The notes beneath the pieces were generated by a model that ran no database searches, was not told the origin of the DNA, and saw nothing but the letters and a program-made list of their open reading frames with translations. Positions 21,201-27,600 of a DNA stretch of 64,000 bases are shown here, in pieces. Each line of letters begins with the position of its first letter. Position 1 is the first letter of the stretch. Origin of the DNA: Arenicola marina (lineage: Eukaryota; Annelida; Polychaeta; Arenicolidae); contig OZ025256.1 in NCBI GenBank assembly GCA_964019135.1, positions 16,623,911 to 16,687,910 of the forward strand, written 5' to 3'. Made by a program: the position numbers and the translations under genes.

Positions 21201-22456
21201 AGGACCCCAGGTGGAGCCGCAACATACCAGGGCCTTGTTCTCGAAGGCCTACCTGTCGCTATAGGTTGGGATGTTGTGACATCCTTAACGTCAGAGCAAA
21301 GCACAGCAAGACTGTCACGTAGTACATTATACGAACTGTTGTCTGTTTCTCGCTCACTCTCTCCTTTTCTTTCTGCCCCTCGCCGCTCTCTCTGTTTCTC
21401 TCGTTCTCTCTATCTCTACCCTATCCTCGCTCTCACTATTTTTCTATATCCCTCTTCCTCCTGTCTGTCTGTCTCTCTCTCTCGCTTTTTCTTTCTCTCT
21501 CATCTCACTAGTTCTCCGTCACATGTCACGATATAACCTCCTTATATAGTGAATGGGACAGTACCCTGCCATCAAATCCCATTATCACCCACACCCACAC
21601 CCACACCCACACCCACACCCACACACCCGCACCCGCACCCACATACCTGTGAGACAGTCGCACAGGTAACAACACACGCCCTACCACCCATGACGTCTTA
21701 CCTTTGCCGGCTGCTGTCTCTGGTATCCAGACCAAGAGTAGGATCCTTGGAAGGTATGTTCCAACACGGTTACAACACGAACACAACACACCTGATACAG
21801 ATGTGTAATACTATAATACAGAACTACCCCTCAGCTGTACCATCCACTGTATAAAAACTCAGATCGATCACTGCCGCTGAATTCCTTTCGCACCTGGATA
21901 TCTTCGTGGGTGAAGATCGATGAAGTAATTGTTGTGAACACCGCACCGGTGGTGAATGAGCAGTTATTGGTTTATAGATCGCTATGTGTGTACATATATA
22001 TATATATCGTTAATATATATATTATATATGAGTCAATGAGAGACCAGGGGTTATTAGACCCTCTTGAAGGTATTCGCATCGCCTCTATGAGTGAGACGTA
22101 GATGAGAGATTGTGAGTGGCGTGTGTGGGTGTGCACCCCCCCCCCCCCTCCACCACCCGGGCCCCTACATACGCGCGCCCCGGCGCCGTGTCCCTAGCGT
22201 ACGGTAGGTCCTGTGGTAGTCCAAGTGGTGACGTCACTGGGGAGCCCCCATCATGGCCTGACTTATTGCCGTTAAAGGAAGAGCTGGGAGCGGGTGGGGG
22301 GGAGGAGGGGTGCTGAGGAGGGAAGTGGGGAATGGTGATGGGCTTCGTCTCCTGCCCAGCTGAGTACGAGCGGGCGTGGACCGCCCCCTTCGCTGCCCCC
22401 TCCCCCCCCCAACCCTCGACCTCGCCCCCTCGCGTTTTACCTGGAATATCGTTCAT
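37..22456 (-). CDS. Gene A: type II transmembrane SEA-Frizzled-LDLa-MAM protein (3' end outside window)
   Basis: Eighteen exons on the minus strand join without a frame break to about 943 residues; the last one in the window ends in phase 1, so the gene continues past base 1. Order: cytoplasmic tail rich in Pro, Gly and Ser (about 1-320), a Lys/Arg stop then a 27-residue hydrophobic anchor (about 322-348), SEA (about 365-470), Ser/Thr/Pro stalk (470-630), Frizzled domain with ten Cys (630-731), LDLa with six Cys (743-783), MAM (from about 785). Basic residues before the anchor and no signal peptide indicate type II topology. Family knowledge: corin has FZ and LDLa, enteropeptidase has SEA, LDLa and MAM, and both end in a trypsin domain. 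That a protease domain follows here is inference; a receptor or adhesion protein is the alternative. Confidence 0.82.
227..1117. other. Intron of gene A with CTATAG-rich sequence
   Basis: No exon signal supports coding here. Bases 640-960 repeat the words ctatag and catgtctatag at irregular spacing. At 1040-1105 the phrase gtcgtaacttcccca is repeated about three times just outside the MAM exon. Confidence 0.5.
1118..1257 (-). CDS. Gene A exon: MAM domain, central part
   Basis: 140 bp, acceptor ccctgaag, donor gtaagc. Reads G-H-Y-V-L-A-E, R-L-G-S-P, C-L-R-F-Y-F-H-M-H-G and G-A-L-Q, matching the conserved MAM core. Ends in phase 0. Confidence 0.92.
1856..2005 (-). CDS. Gene A exon: MAM domain, N-terminal part
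   Basis: 150 bp, acceptor ttttgcag, donor gtaggg. Reads C-D-F-E-N-G-D-F-C-D-Y-R-Q and D-W-E-A-H-T-G, G-T-G-P-D-T-D-H-T-T, the hallmark start of MAM domains. Confidence 0.92.
2157..2276 (-). CDS. Gene A exon: LDL-receptor class A repeat
   Basis: 120 bp, acceptor tatag, donor gtgagt. One exon carries one LDLa: six Cys, Q-Y-Q-C-G-D-G-S-C-I-P and C-P-D-G-G-D-E-L-Y-C. The D-x-x-D-E calcium cage is intact. LDLa repeats bind ligands or calcium-dependent partners. Confidence 0.93.
2581..2616 (-). CDS. Gene A exon: short linker
   Basis: 36 bp, acceptor gttacag, donor gtgagt. Reads A-P-V-A-T-T-M-S-P-A-I, a flexible link between the Frizzled and LDLa domains. In phase with both. Confidence 0.75.
2978..3067. 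promoter_or_regulatory. Cluster of nuclear-receptor-like half sites in an intron
   Basis: Two direct repeats with one-base spacing read on the minus strand as GGGTCAAAGGTCA (2978-2990) and GGGTCAAAGGTGA (3006-3018). A TCAAGGTCA extended half site overlaps 3056-3067. These match DR1 (HNF4/RXR type) and ERR/NR5A consensus. The surrounding text is a degenerate TGACCC-rich simple sequence, so chance origin is possible. Confidence 0.3.
3083..3166 (-). CDS. Gene A exon: Frizzled domain, last three cysteines
   Basis: 84 bp, acceptor ttgtttaag, donor gtaagt. Completes C-E-A-V-Q-S-N-C and adds V-C-D and D-I-C-V-P-L-P, giving ten Cys in all. An apparent acceptor 6 bases further in (tgcag) would break the frame; the phase shows that taag is used. 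Contains an acidic run D-D-D-D. Confidence 0.87.
3694..3912 (-). CDS. Gene A exon: Frizzled domain, first seven cysteines
   Basis: 219 bp, acceptor ttctag, donor gtatgt. Shows A-C-E-P, I-L-C-L-P-F-N-Y-T, Y-G-C, F-A-C-A-A-Y-Y-P-E-C and F-P-C-R-R-F-C-E, the Cys order of the CRD/Frizzled fold. N-Y-T is a potential N-glycosylation site typical of this strand. Frizzled domains bind Wnt lipids in receptors; in corin they help substrate recognition. Confidence 0.9.
4313..4369 (-). CDS. Gene A exon: Thr-rich linker
   Basis: 57 bp, acceptor tttttag, donor gtaggg. Reads V-T-T-T-T-L-I-Y-T-T-R-Q-R-T-T-P-A-P; continues the stalk up to the Frizzled domain. Phase 2 in and phase 1 out. Confidence 0.72.
4859..4965. 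repeat. 18-bp tandem repeat
   Basis: About six copies of a unit containing ttttcggacagaatc, with a C/T and an A/G variable base, inside the intron between the stalk exons of gene A. Confidence 0.75.
5168..5590 (-). CDS. Gene A exon: Thr/Pro/Ser-rich mucin-like stalk
   Basis: 423 bp, 140 codons plus split ends. Acceptor tttttaacag; the donor is GC (aag|gcaaga), not GT. Runs of T-T-T, T-P-T and P-P, probably O-glycosylated, separate the SEA domain from the Frizzled domain. Phase matches both neighbours, which is the main support for the GC donor. Confidence 0.75.
6153..6298 (-). CDS. Gene A exon: SEA domain, C-terminal part
   Basis: 146 bp, acceptor gtttcag, donor gtcagt. Begins R-S-G-S-I-D-F-F-F-K-L-A-F, matching the F-x-x-G-S-[IV] strand of SEA domains where autocleavage (G/S) occurs in mucins. 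It continues with a helix ending E-I-V-L-Q. Whether this SEA self-cleaves is not known; the GSI here is followed by acid, not the usual V-V. Confidence 0.78.
6842..6903 (-). CDS. Gene A exon: SEA domain, middle part
   Basis: 62 bp, acceptor tatacag, donor gtgaga. Reads L-S-L-I-L-D-S-N-Y-T-D-E-Y-M-A-E-L-V-D-I and contributes two bases of the next codon. Joins the helix to the G-S-I strand region of the next exon. Confidence 0.78.
7899..8008 (-). CDS. Gene A exon: SEA domain, N-terminal part
   Basis: 110 bp, acceptor tttgttccag, donor gtgggt. Reads V-V-A-E-F-E-G-Y-A-R-F-N-A-A-W, then a helix-like part with S-E-R-Y-L. The E-F-x-G-x-x-R-F-N-x-x-W start followed by a long helix fits SEA domains. 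Ends in phase 0. Confidence 0.78.
8270..8302 (-). CDS. Gene A juxtamembrane exon
   Basis: 33 bp between acceptor tttatag and donor gtaacg, reading Y-F-D-E-K-P-A-D-K-P; a short polar stem between the membrane anchor and the SEA domain. Starts with two bases and ends with one, in phase with both sides. Confidence 0.6.
8668..8679 (-). CDS. Gene A candidate 12-bp microexon
   Basis: Acceptor ttggcag and donor gtatgt enclose 12 bases that keep frame (adds G/V/T/E between the anchor and the SEA domain). The neighbouring exons also match in phase without it, so it could be optional. Supported only by splice signals. Confidence 0.3.
8818..9066 (-). pseudogene. Relic of a non-LTR retrotransposon reverse-transcriptase C terminus
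   Basis: The minus frame from 9066 reads S-C-T-Y-C-D-I-N-G, then Y-V-E-D-G-Y-H-F-L-C-I-C and L-Y-K-D-M-R-N-K-Y-L-I, then stops. The same frame continues past the stop with F-I-Y-Q-A-T-N-L-R to a second stop. C-x2-C followed by E-D-x-Y-H-F-L-x-x-C and R-x-K-Y-[LI] is the zinc-finger-like tail seen after the RT domain in many LINE-type proteins. The 5' part is missing and the frame has an internal stop, so it is a dead, 5'-truncated copy lying in an intron of gene A. Confidence 0.65.
9470..9545 (-). repeat. tRNA-like SINE head (family 2)
   Basis: The minus strand contains GTAGCTCGTTCAG (A-box-like) and GTGGTTCGAGCCCC (B-box) about 45 bases apart, followed by tgtggaaatgtttgtg. It is too degenerate to fold as a functional tRNA. 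Confidence 0.5.
9765..9840 (-). repeat. tRNA-like SINE head (family 2)
   Basis: The minus strand reads TGGTTAGCGCAG ... GGTCTTGGGTTCGAATCC, with RNA polymerase III A- and B-box spacing like a tRNA. There is no clear acceptor stem pairing, so I call it a tRNA-derived SINE fragment and not a gene. Confidence 0.5.
10265..10345 (-). repeat. Degenerate tRNA-like SINE fragment
   Basis: The minus strand has the B-box GGTTCGAAGCCC followed by ccggtgaaaatgtctgtatgac, the same tail layout as the copy at 9470. The A-box is not preserved. Confidence 0.35.
10770..10845 (+). repeat. Fragment of dispersed repeat R1
   Basis: Shares acatttcagaatcaagacta and the following aattatgatgc with R1 at 13290-13340. 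Confidence 0.6.
12478..12678 (+). repeat. tRNA-headed SINE, copy 1
   Basis: The head has A-box ATAGCTCAGTGGGTTAG and B-box GGTGGTTCGAGCCCC. The body runs tgtggtcgcaggataaag, agtagggggttaccccc, ctccactctccc and stops at gacgcg. The 3' end (gatatgacc...aaccaacc) is missing because a second copy begins there. Confidence 0.85.
12681..12935 (+). repeat. tRNA-headed SINE, copy 2 (tandem with copy 1)
   Basis: Same family in the same orientation, abutting copy 1. The B-box is damaged (ggtggtgccagcccc). It carries the full body through gttgaagcgtcctgaatatacaa. Confidence 0.85.
13259..13590 (+). repeat. Dispersed repeat R1
   Basis: Starts cagcctacttacatgcgcca and ends near gaagaggttagtaatac. Shares long stretches with 39546-39873 (same strand), 41033-41402 (opposite strand) and 38905-39040 (partial); part also occurs at 10770-10840. 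Noncoding; the element type is unknown. Confidence 0.8.
13626..14505 (-). CDS. Gene A exon 4: cytoplasmic tail and transmembrane anchor
   Basis: Large 880-bp exon, acceptor tttctcag, donor gtaggt, 293 codons plus one base. The first 260 or so residues are disordered-looking and rich in Pro, Gly, Ser and Tyr (short PYP and PPP runs). Then come K-K-K-R and about 27 hydrophobic residues (Ile, Val, Leu, Phe) ending M-L-G. The basic cluster on the N-terminal side of the hydrophobic stretch predicts the N terminus in the cytosol (signal anchor). The 3' end is GC-rich relative to the flanking introns, as expected for coding sequence. Confidence 0.85.
15112..15300 (+). repeat. GACAC-rich dispersed element, copy 1
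   Basis: Runs of gaaaagtcgacattcgacat, gaaaaagcgacac and aaaaaacgacactgaa end in a poly-C tract. Same order as 58640-58876 and 63140-63370. Confidence 0.75.
16473..16700. repeat. 42-bp tandem repeat
   Basis: Five copies of a unit beginning aataacaaacaccatttaac and ending atattatatcac, with few base changes. The last copy decays into aacaaccacc. AT-rich, within an intron of gene A. Confidence 0.9.
18317..18424 (-). CDS. Gene A exon 3 (cytoplasmic, Arg-rich)
   Basis: The frame is open from acceptor cattttag to donor gtaggt, 36 codons, phase 0 at both ends. It contains an internal Met (codon at 18365-18367) followed by T-S-P-E-H-R-V-R-R-R-R-S-E-I-D-E, and joins directly to V-D-S-G-G in the next exon. 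If exons 1-2 are wrong, translation could begin at this Met. Confidence 0.65.
18655..19110 (+). repeat. Dispersed repeat R2, copy 1
   Basis: Matches 37848-38300 on the same strand over about 450 bases (shared: gagtttagaatctctgcgca, cacactggtatcctgactat, cctgcgcaaaagccaggcg, tcacaatgacgaatatttgt). No coding frame is conserved between the copies. Confidence 0.8.
19757..20590. repeat. 20-bp minisatellite, about 42 copies
   Basis: Unit gggtcatattggtatcccat with variants (cctcgggt, ccaagggt, catgggt). Because 20 is not a multiple of three, each plus frame cycles through the same 20-residue peptide and stays open. The resulting open frames of up to 126 codons are artefacts of the repeat. Confidence 0.95.
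21585..21650. repeat. cccaca microsatellite
   Basis: About ten copies of the hexamer cccaca, then cccgca variants, in an intron just downstream (minus strand) of gene A exon 2. Confidence 0.9.
21702..21745 (-). CDS. Gene A putative exon 2 (cytoplasmic)
   Basis: Acceptor ttccaag, 44 bp, donor gtaaga. Reads G-S-Y-S-W-S-G-Y-Q-R-Q-Q-P-A-K, polar and Gln/Ser rich like the cytoplasmic tail encoded downstream. It starts needing one base and ends in phase 0, matching both neighbours. No domain is recognised. Confidence 0.42.
22441..22456 (-). CDS. Gene A putative first coding exon (start codon, 16 bp)
   Basis: An ATG followed by codons for M-N-D-I-P and one base, then donor gtaaaa. An in-frame TGA lies a few codons upstream, so this ATG would be the first in its frame. 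Phase 1 fits the next exon at 21745. Short, and supported only by splice signals and phase; a downstream Met in the exon at 18317-18424 is the alternative start. Confidence 0.4.
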
Positions 22457-24039
22457 CAGGTTATCTGTCCTTCACTCACACACAGACCCACCGACCCACA
22501 CCACTCCACCCCTCCATCACCTTGTCTCTCCACCTCCTCCCCCCACCCCTCCACACACCCACACCCCAGCTCATCCCCCCACCGCTGTCCTGACCATATA
22601 TATACCCCGACCCGCCTTACAACGCCCCCCCCCCACTCCCGGGTGTCATGCTTGAGGCCGTCTTACCTGTTGGTAGCCAGGTTCATTCAATGGTGGATTA
22701 CCTGTTGGTAGCCAGGTTCATTCAATGGTGGATGTGTTTACTATCTACCCCGCTATGGCCCATACATCTGTCTACCAAAGGCCCCGTTCACAAATAGACC
22801 CCAGCCCCCATGTACTACTTCAGTACATTCTGTGGTATTGCTATTGGCTCTATCCTTGTGCATTCCAAGCGAGACAATGTTTCCGGCGGTACCCCAATTT
22901 CCTAGTTCTTCTTGCCATCCTTACACTATTCTACCCCAATAGTAGTCTGCCCCCAAGACACTCAACACCCCGCCCCCTTACCCTACATTCCAACCCAACC
23001 ACCCACCCACCCATCGACCGGCACAGACGCTATGTTACGCCCTTCTCCACCCCGCCGCGCCCCAGCCTGCCCCGTTCTGCTTCATACCCTCCCCCCCCCG
23101 CCCTCAATCCACTCGACCTGCTGTCTAATAAGACAACCAGCCCTTATACGCACCTTACAACAGCCCCTCTCCCCCACTTCCCGCAGCCACCCGCATCTAG
23201 CCCCTGCTCTCTCTTCTGGCCATCGACCCGCCCCCCGGCCCCCTGCCATTCCTGCCGTACCCTGGCTAGTGGCTGTCCAACCGACCGGCACGCCCTTTAA
23301 GATATATGGCATGGAGGGCGGGGTGGGGGGCGAAGGAGGGAGAGGTAGGGGGAGGGGGAGGGGCTGGCGAGGGCGGCGGCCAGACGCCGCCACGCCTGAG
23401 TGAGAGTCAGGGTACGGACACACCCGTCACAGGGTCAGGCCCTTGCTCGCCTCACAACCCGCTACCCCCCTCCCCCCCCTCCCTTTCTCCCCCCCCCCTC
23501 GCACTTCCCCCCCCCTCCCGTGTCCTTACGCTCAGACGACACGCCTCGGCCACAATAACACTGACCCGCCCTACTCGATTATCACCTGAAATCCTCCTAC
23601 CCCATCTCAACACCACCACCATCGCCCCCACCCCCCCCCCCCCCTCAACCACTCAACCCACCCTACCTCATCTGCACCCGAACAGCCTACCAAACCCACG
23701 CCCCAACCCCCACCCTAGACATACTAATGCAATCACCACAACCCACCCCTTCACCCACCCATTCTACCCTACACCAATGCCATCACAGAACCCTAACTCC
23801 CAGCCCTCAGGTGGAAGACGTAAGATCGATATTATATCCCGTGGCGGTTGGTTTCCGAGGCCAAGCATCTTGCGGCATGCTCAGCAGCCTACAGACACAA
23901 TACAGACACAGACACAAACACCCATCATACGACATGGACGCCCTGACCACCCACCGTCACCCCGCAACCATGACAACCCACACCCCTATCCCATTCCAAC
24001 CACCACCAGCCCCATCACCGCCCAACCTCCACCCCAAGG
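22457..24039. other. C-rich low-complexity stretch upstream of gene A
   Basis: The plus strand is dominated by C, CA and CT runs, giving spurious Pro-rich frames on it. A duplicated 33-base segment at about 22671-22735 contains a splice-donor-like site twice. No TATA box was recognised ahead of the candidate first exon. Confidence 0.5.
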
Positions 24040-24295
24040 GCCGGCGCGATAGCTCAGTGGGCTAGAGCGCTCGCATTGAGTGCTCTGGCCACCTGAGAGC
24101 CTAACGGCACGTGGGTCGGTGGTTCGTCCTGCTGTGGCCATGTCTATGTGATCGCAGGGTAAAGATCCCATGTCCTTCTTCACAGAGTTGGGGGTTACCC
24201 CCGGAGACATGGCTCCACTCTCCCTCCCTTCTCCCATTGACGCGATATGACCCAAAGTGGTTGAAGCGTCCTAAATAACCCACCAACCAACCTAT
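24040..24295 (+). repeat. tRNA-headed SINE, copy 3
   Basis: Starts ggccggcgcgatagctcagt, B-box ggtggttcgtcc is slightly damaged, full body, then gttgaagcgtcctaaataac and an aaccaacc tail. Same strand as copies 1 and 2. Confidence 0.9.
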
Positions 24296-24646
24296 CTCCA
24301 CCCCCATCACCGCCACCCTTACCTTTAAGATGTGTTATTGTTTTAAGATTCTGGATCGTCACTGAACATGCACTCTTACATATTGGTGGAGGTAGATCCC
24401 TTGGTAAGCCTCGTGAGCGGCAGATCAATCGGTCATGGGTTCGCGCCCTGGGCGGGCGTTCGTGACAATGGCGTCATTTTGCTGCAACCAGTATATACCC
24501 TGTTATCAAATATCATTTGACCACTCTCGATCATAAAGATCCTCGATATTGTTTATCCGAGTGCGCCTTGATATCGTTTGCGGGTCACCATAATTAGCTT
24601 TAGAACACAAAATGTGTCATCGACATGAATGGTGGATTAATGGAAT
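24296..24646. other. Spacer between SINE copy 3 and the satellite
   Basis: I see no gene or repeat structure here, apart from a weak tRNA-like phrase near 24400-24450 (gtgagcggcagatcaatcgg, then gggttcgcgcc). Confidence 0.4.
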
Positions 24647-27600
24647 ATTTATCGTACTTTTTTCGTCCTTAATTAGAGCAGCATGCTGATGATATAATTG
24701 ACTTCTTATCGTTTATCGCACCTTGTTAAAGTCGTATCTTTGTCGCCCTTAATTAGAGCAGCATGCTGATGATATAATTGACTTCTAATCGTTTATCGCA
24801 CCTTGTTAAAGTCGTATCTTTGTCGCCCTTAATTAGAGCAGCATGCTGATGATATAATTGACTTCTTATCGTTTATCGCACCTTGTTAAAGTCGTATCTT
24901 TGTCGCCCTTAATTAGAGCAGCATGCTGATGATATAATTGACTTCTAATCGTTTATCGCACCTTGTTAAAGTCGTATCTTTGTCGCCCTTAATTAGAGCA
25001 GCATGCTGATGATATAATTGACTTCTAATCGTTTATCGCACCTTGTTAAAGTCGTATCTTTGTCGCCCTTAATTAGAGCAGCATGCTGATGATATAATTG
25101 ACTTCTAATCGTTTATCGCACCTTGTTAAAGTCGTATCTTTGTCGCCCTTAATTAGAGCAGCATGCTGATGATATAATTGACTTCTAATCGTTTATCGCA
25201 CCTTGTTAAAGTCGTATCTTTGTCGCCCTTAATTAGAGCAGCATGCTGATGATATAATTGACTTCTAATCGTTTATCGCACCTTGTTAAAGTCGTATCTT
25301 TGTCGCCCTTAATTAGAGCAGCATGCTGATGATATAATTGACTTCTAATCGTTTATCGCACCTTGTTAAAGTCGTATCTTTGTCGCCCTTAATTAGAGCA
25401 GCATGCTGATGATATAATTGACTTCTAATCGTTTATCGCACCTTGTTAAAGTCGTATCTTTGTCGCCCTTAATTAGAGCAGCATGCTGATGATATAATTG
25501 ACTTCTTATCGTTTATCGCACCTTGTTAAAGTCGTATCTTTGTCGCCCTTAATTAGAGCAGCATGCTGATGATATAATTGACTTCTAATCGTTTATCGCA
25601 CCTTGTTAAAGTCGTATCTTTGTCGCCCTTAATTAGAGCAGCATGCTGATGATATAATTGACTTCTTATCGTTTATCGCACCTTGTTAAAGTCGTACCTT
25701 TGTCGCCCTTAATTAGAGCAGCATGCTGATGATATAATTGACTTCTAATCGTTTATCGCACCTTGTTAAAGTCGTATCTTTGTCGCCCTTAATTAGAGCA
25801 GCATGCTGATGATATAATTGACTTCTAATCGTTTATCGCACCTTGTTAAAGTCGTATCTTTGTCGCCCTTAATTAGAGCAGCATGCTGATGATATAATTG
25901 ACTTCTTATCGTTTATCGCACCTTGTTAAAGTCGTACCTTTGTCGCCCTTAATTAGAGCAGCATGCTGATGATATAATTGACTTCTTATCGTTTATCGCA
26001 CCTTGTTAAAGTCGTATCTTTGTCGCCCTTAATTAGAGCAGCATGCTGATGATATAATTGACTTCTTATCGTTTATCGCACCTTGTTAAAGTCGTATCTT
26101 TGTCGCCCTTAATTAGAGCAGCATGCTGATGATATAATTGACTTCTAATCGTTTATCGCACCTTGTTAAAGTCGTATCTTTGTCGCCCTTAATTAGAGCA
26201 GCATGCTGATGATATAATTGACTTCTAATCGTTTATCGCACCTTGTTAAAGTCGTATCTTTGTCGCCCTTAATTAGAGCAGCATGCTGATGATATAATTG
26301 ACTTCTAATCGTTTATCGCACCTTGTTAAAGTCGTATCTTTGTCGCCCTTAATTAGAGCAGCATGCTGATGATATAATTGACTTCTTATCGTTTATCGCA
26401 CCTTGTTAAAGTCGTACCTTTGTCGCCCTTAATTAGAGCAGCATGCTGATGATATAATTGACTTCTAATCGTTTATCGCACCTTGTTAAAGTCGTATCTT
26501 TGTCGCCCTTAATTAGAGCAGCATGCTGATGATATAATTGACTTCTAATCGTTTATCGCACCTTGTTAAAGTCGTATCTTTGTCGCCCTTAATTAGAGCA
26601 GCATGCTGATGATATAATTGACTTCTTATCGTTTATCGCACCTTGTTAAAGTCGTACCTTTGTCGCCCTTAATTAGAGCAGCATGCTGATGATATAATTG
26701 ACTTCTTATCGTTTATCGCACCTTGTTAAAGTCGTATCTTTGTCGCCCTTAATTAGAGCAGCATGCTGATGATATAATTGACTTCTTATCGTTTATCGCA
26801 CCTTGTTAAAGTCGTATCTTTGTCGCCCTTAATTAGAGCAGCATGCTGATGATATAATTGACTTCTAATCGTTTATCGCACCTTGTTAAAGTCGTATCTT
26901 TGTCGCCCTTAATTAGAGCAGCATGCTGATGATATAATTGACTTCTAATCGTTTATCGCACCTTGTTAAAGTCGTATCTTTGTCGCCCTTAATTAGAGCA
27001 GCATGCTGATGATATAATTGACTTCTAATCGTTTATCGCACCTTGTTAAAGTCGTATCTTTGTCGCCCTTAATTAGAGCAGCATGCTGATGATATAATTG
27101 ACTTCTTATCGTTTATCGCACCTTGTTAAAGTCGTATCTTTGTCGCCCTTAATTAGAGCAGCATGCTGATGATATAATTGACTTCTAATCGTTTATCGCA
27201 CCTTGTTAAAGTCGTATCTTTGTCGCCCTTAATTAGAGCAGCATGCTGATGATATAATTGACTTCTAATCGTTTATCGCACCTTGTTAAAGTCGTATCTT
27301 TGTCGCCCTTAATTAGAGCAGCATGCTGATGATATAATTGACTTCTAATCGTTTATCGCACCTTGTTAAAGTCGTACCTTTGTCGCCCTTAATTAGAGCA
27401 GCATGCTGATGATATAATTGACTTCTAATCGTTTATCGCACCTTGTTAAAGTCGTATCTTTGTCGCCCTTAATTAGAGCAGCATGCTGATGATATAATTG
27501 ACTTCTAATCGTTTATCGCACCTTGTTAAAGTCGTATCTTTGTCGCCCTTAATTAGAGCAGCATGCTGATGATATAATTGACTTCTTATCGTTTATCGCA

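Larger units (their letters stand above)
18425..21701. other. Intron of gene A, 18.4-21.7 kb
   Basis: Holds the R2 repeat, a 20-bp minisatellite, a CT-rich tract (21350-21510) and a cccaca microsatellite (21590-21645). Nothing coding is supported. Confidence 0.5.

Noticed and set aside
22332..24065. Pro-rich plus-strand frames of up to 248 codons
   Set aside because: C-rich low-complexity DNA gives long Pro/Thr/Ser frames on either strand; no start context, splice sites or domain.
24040..24430. A tRNA gene on the plus strand at the start of the SINE
   Set aside because: A- and B-boxes are present but the acceptor stem does not pair and the same head recurs in a dispersed family; read as a SINE.
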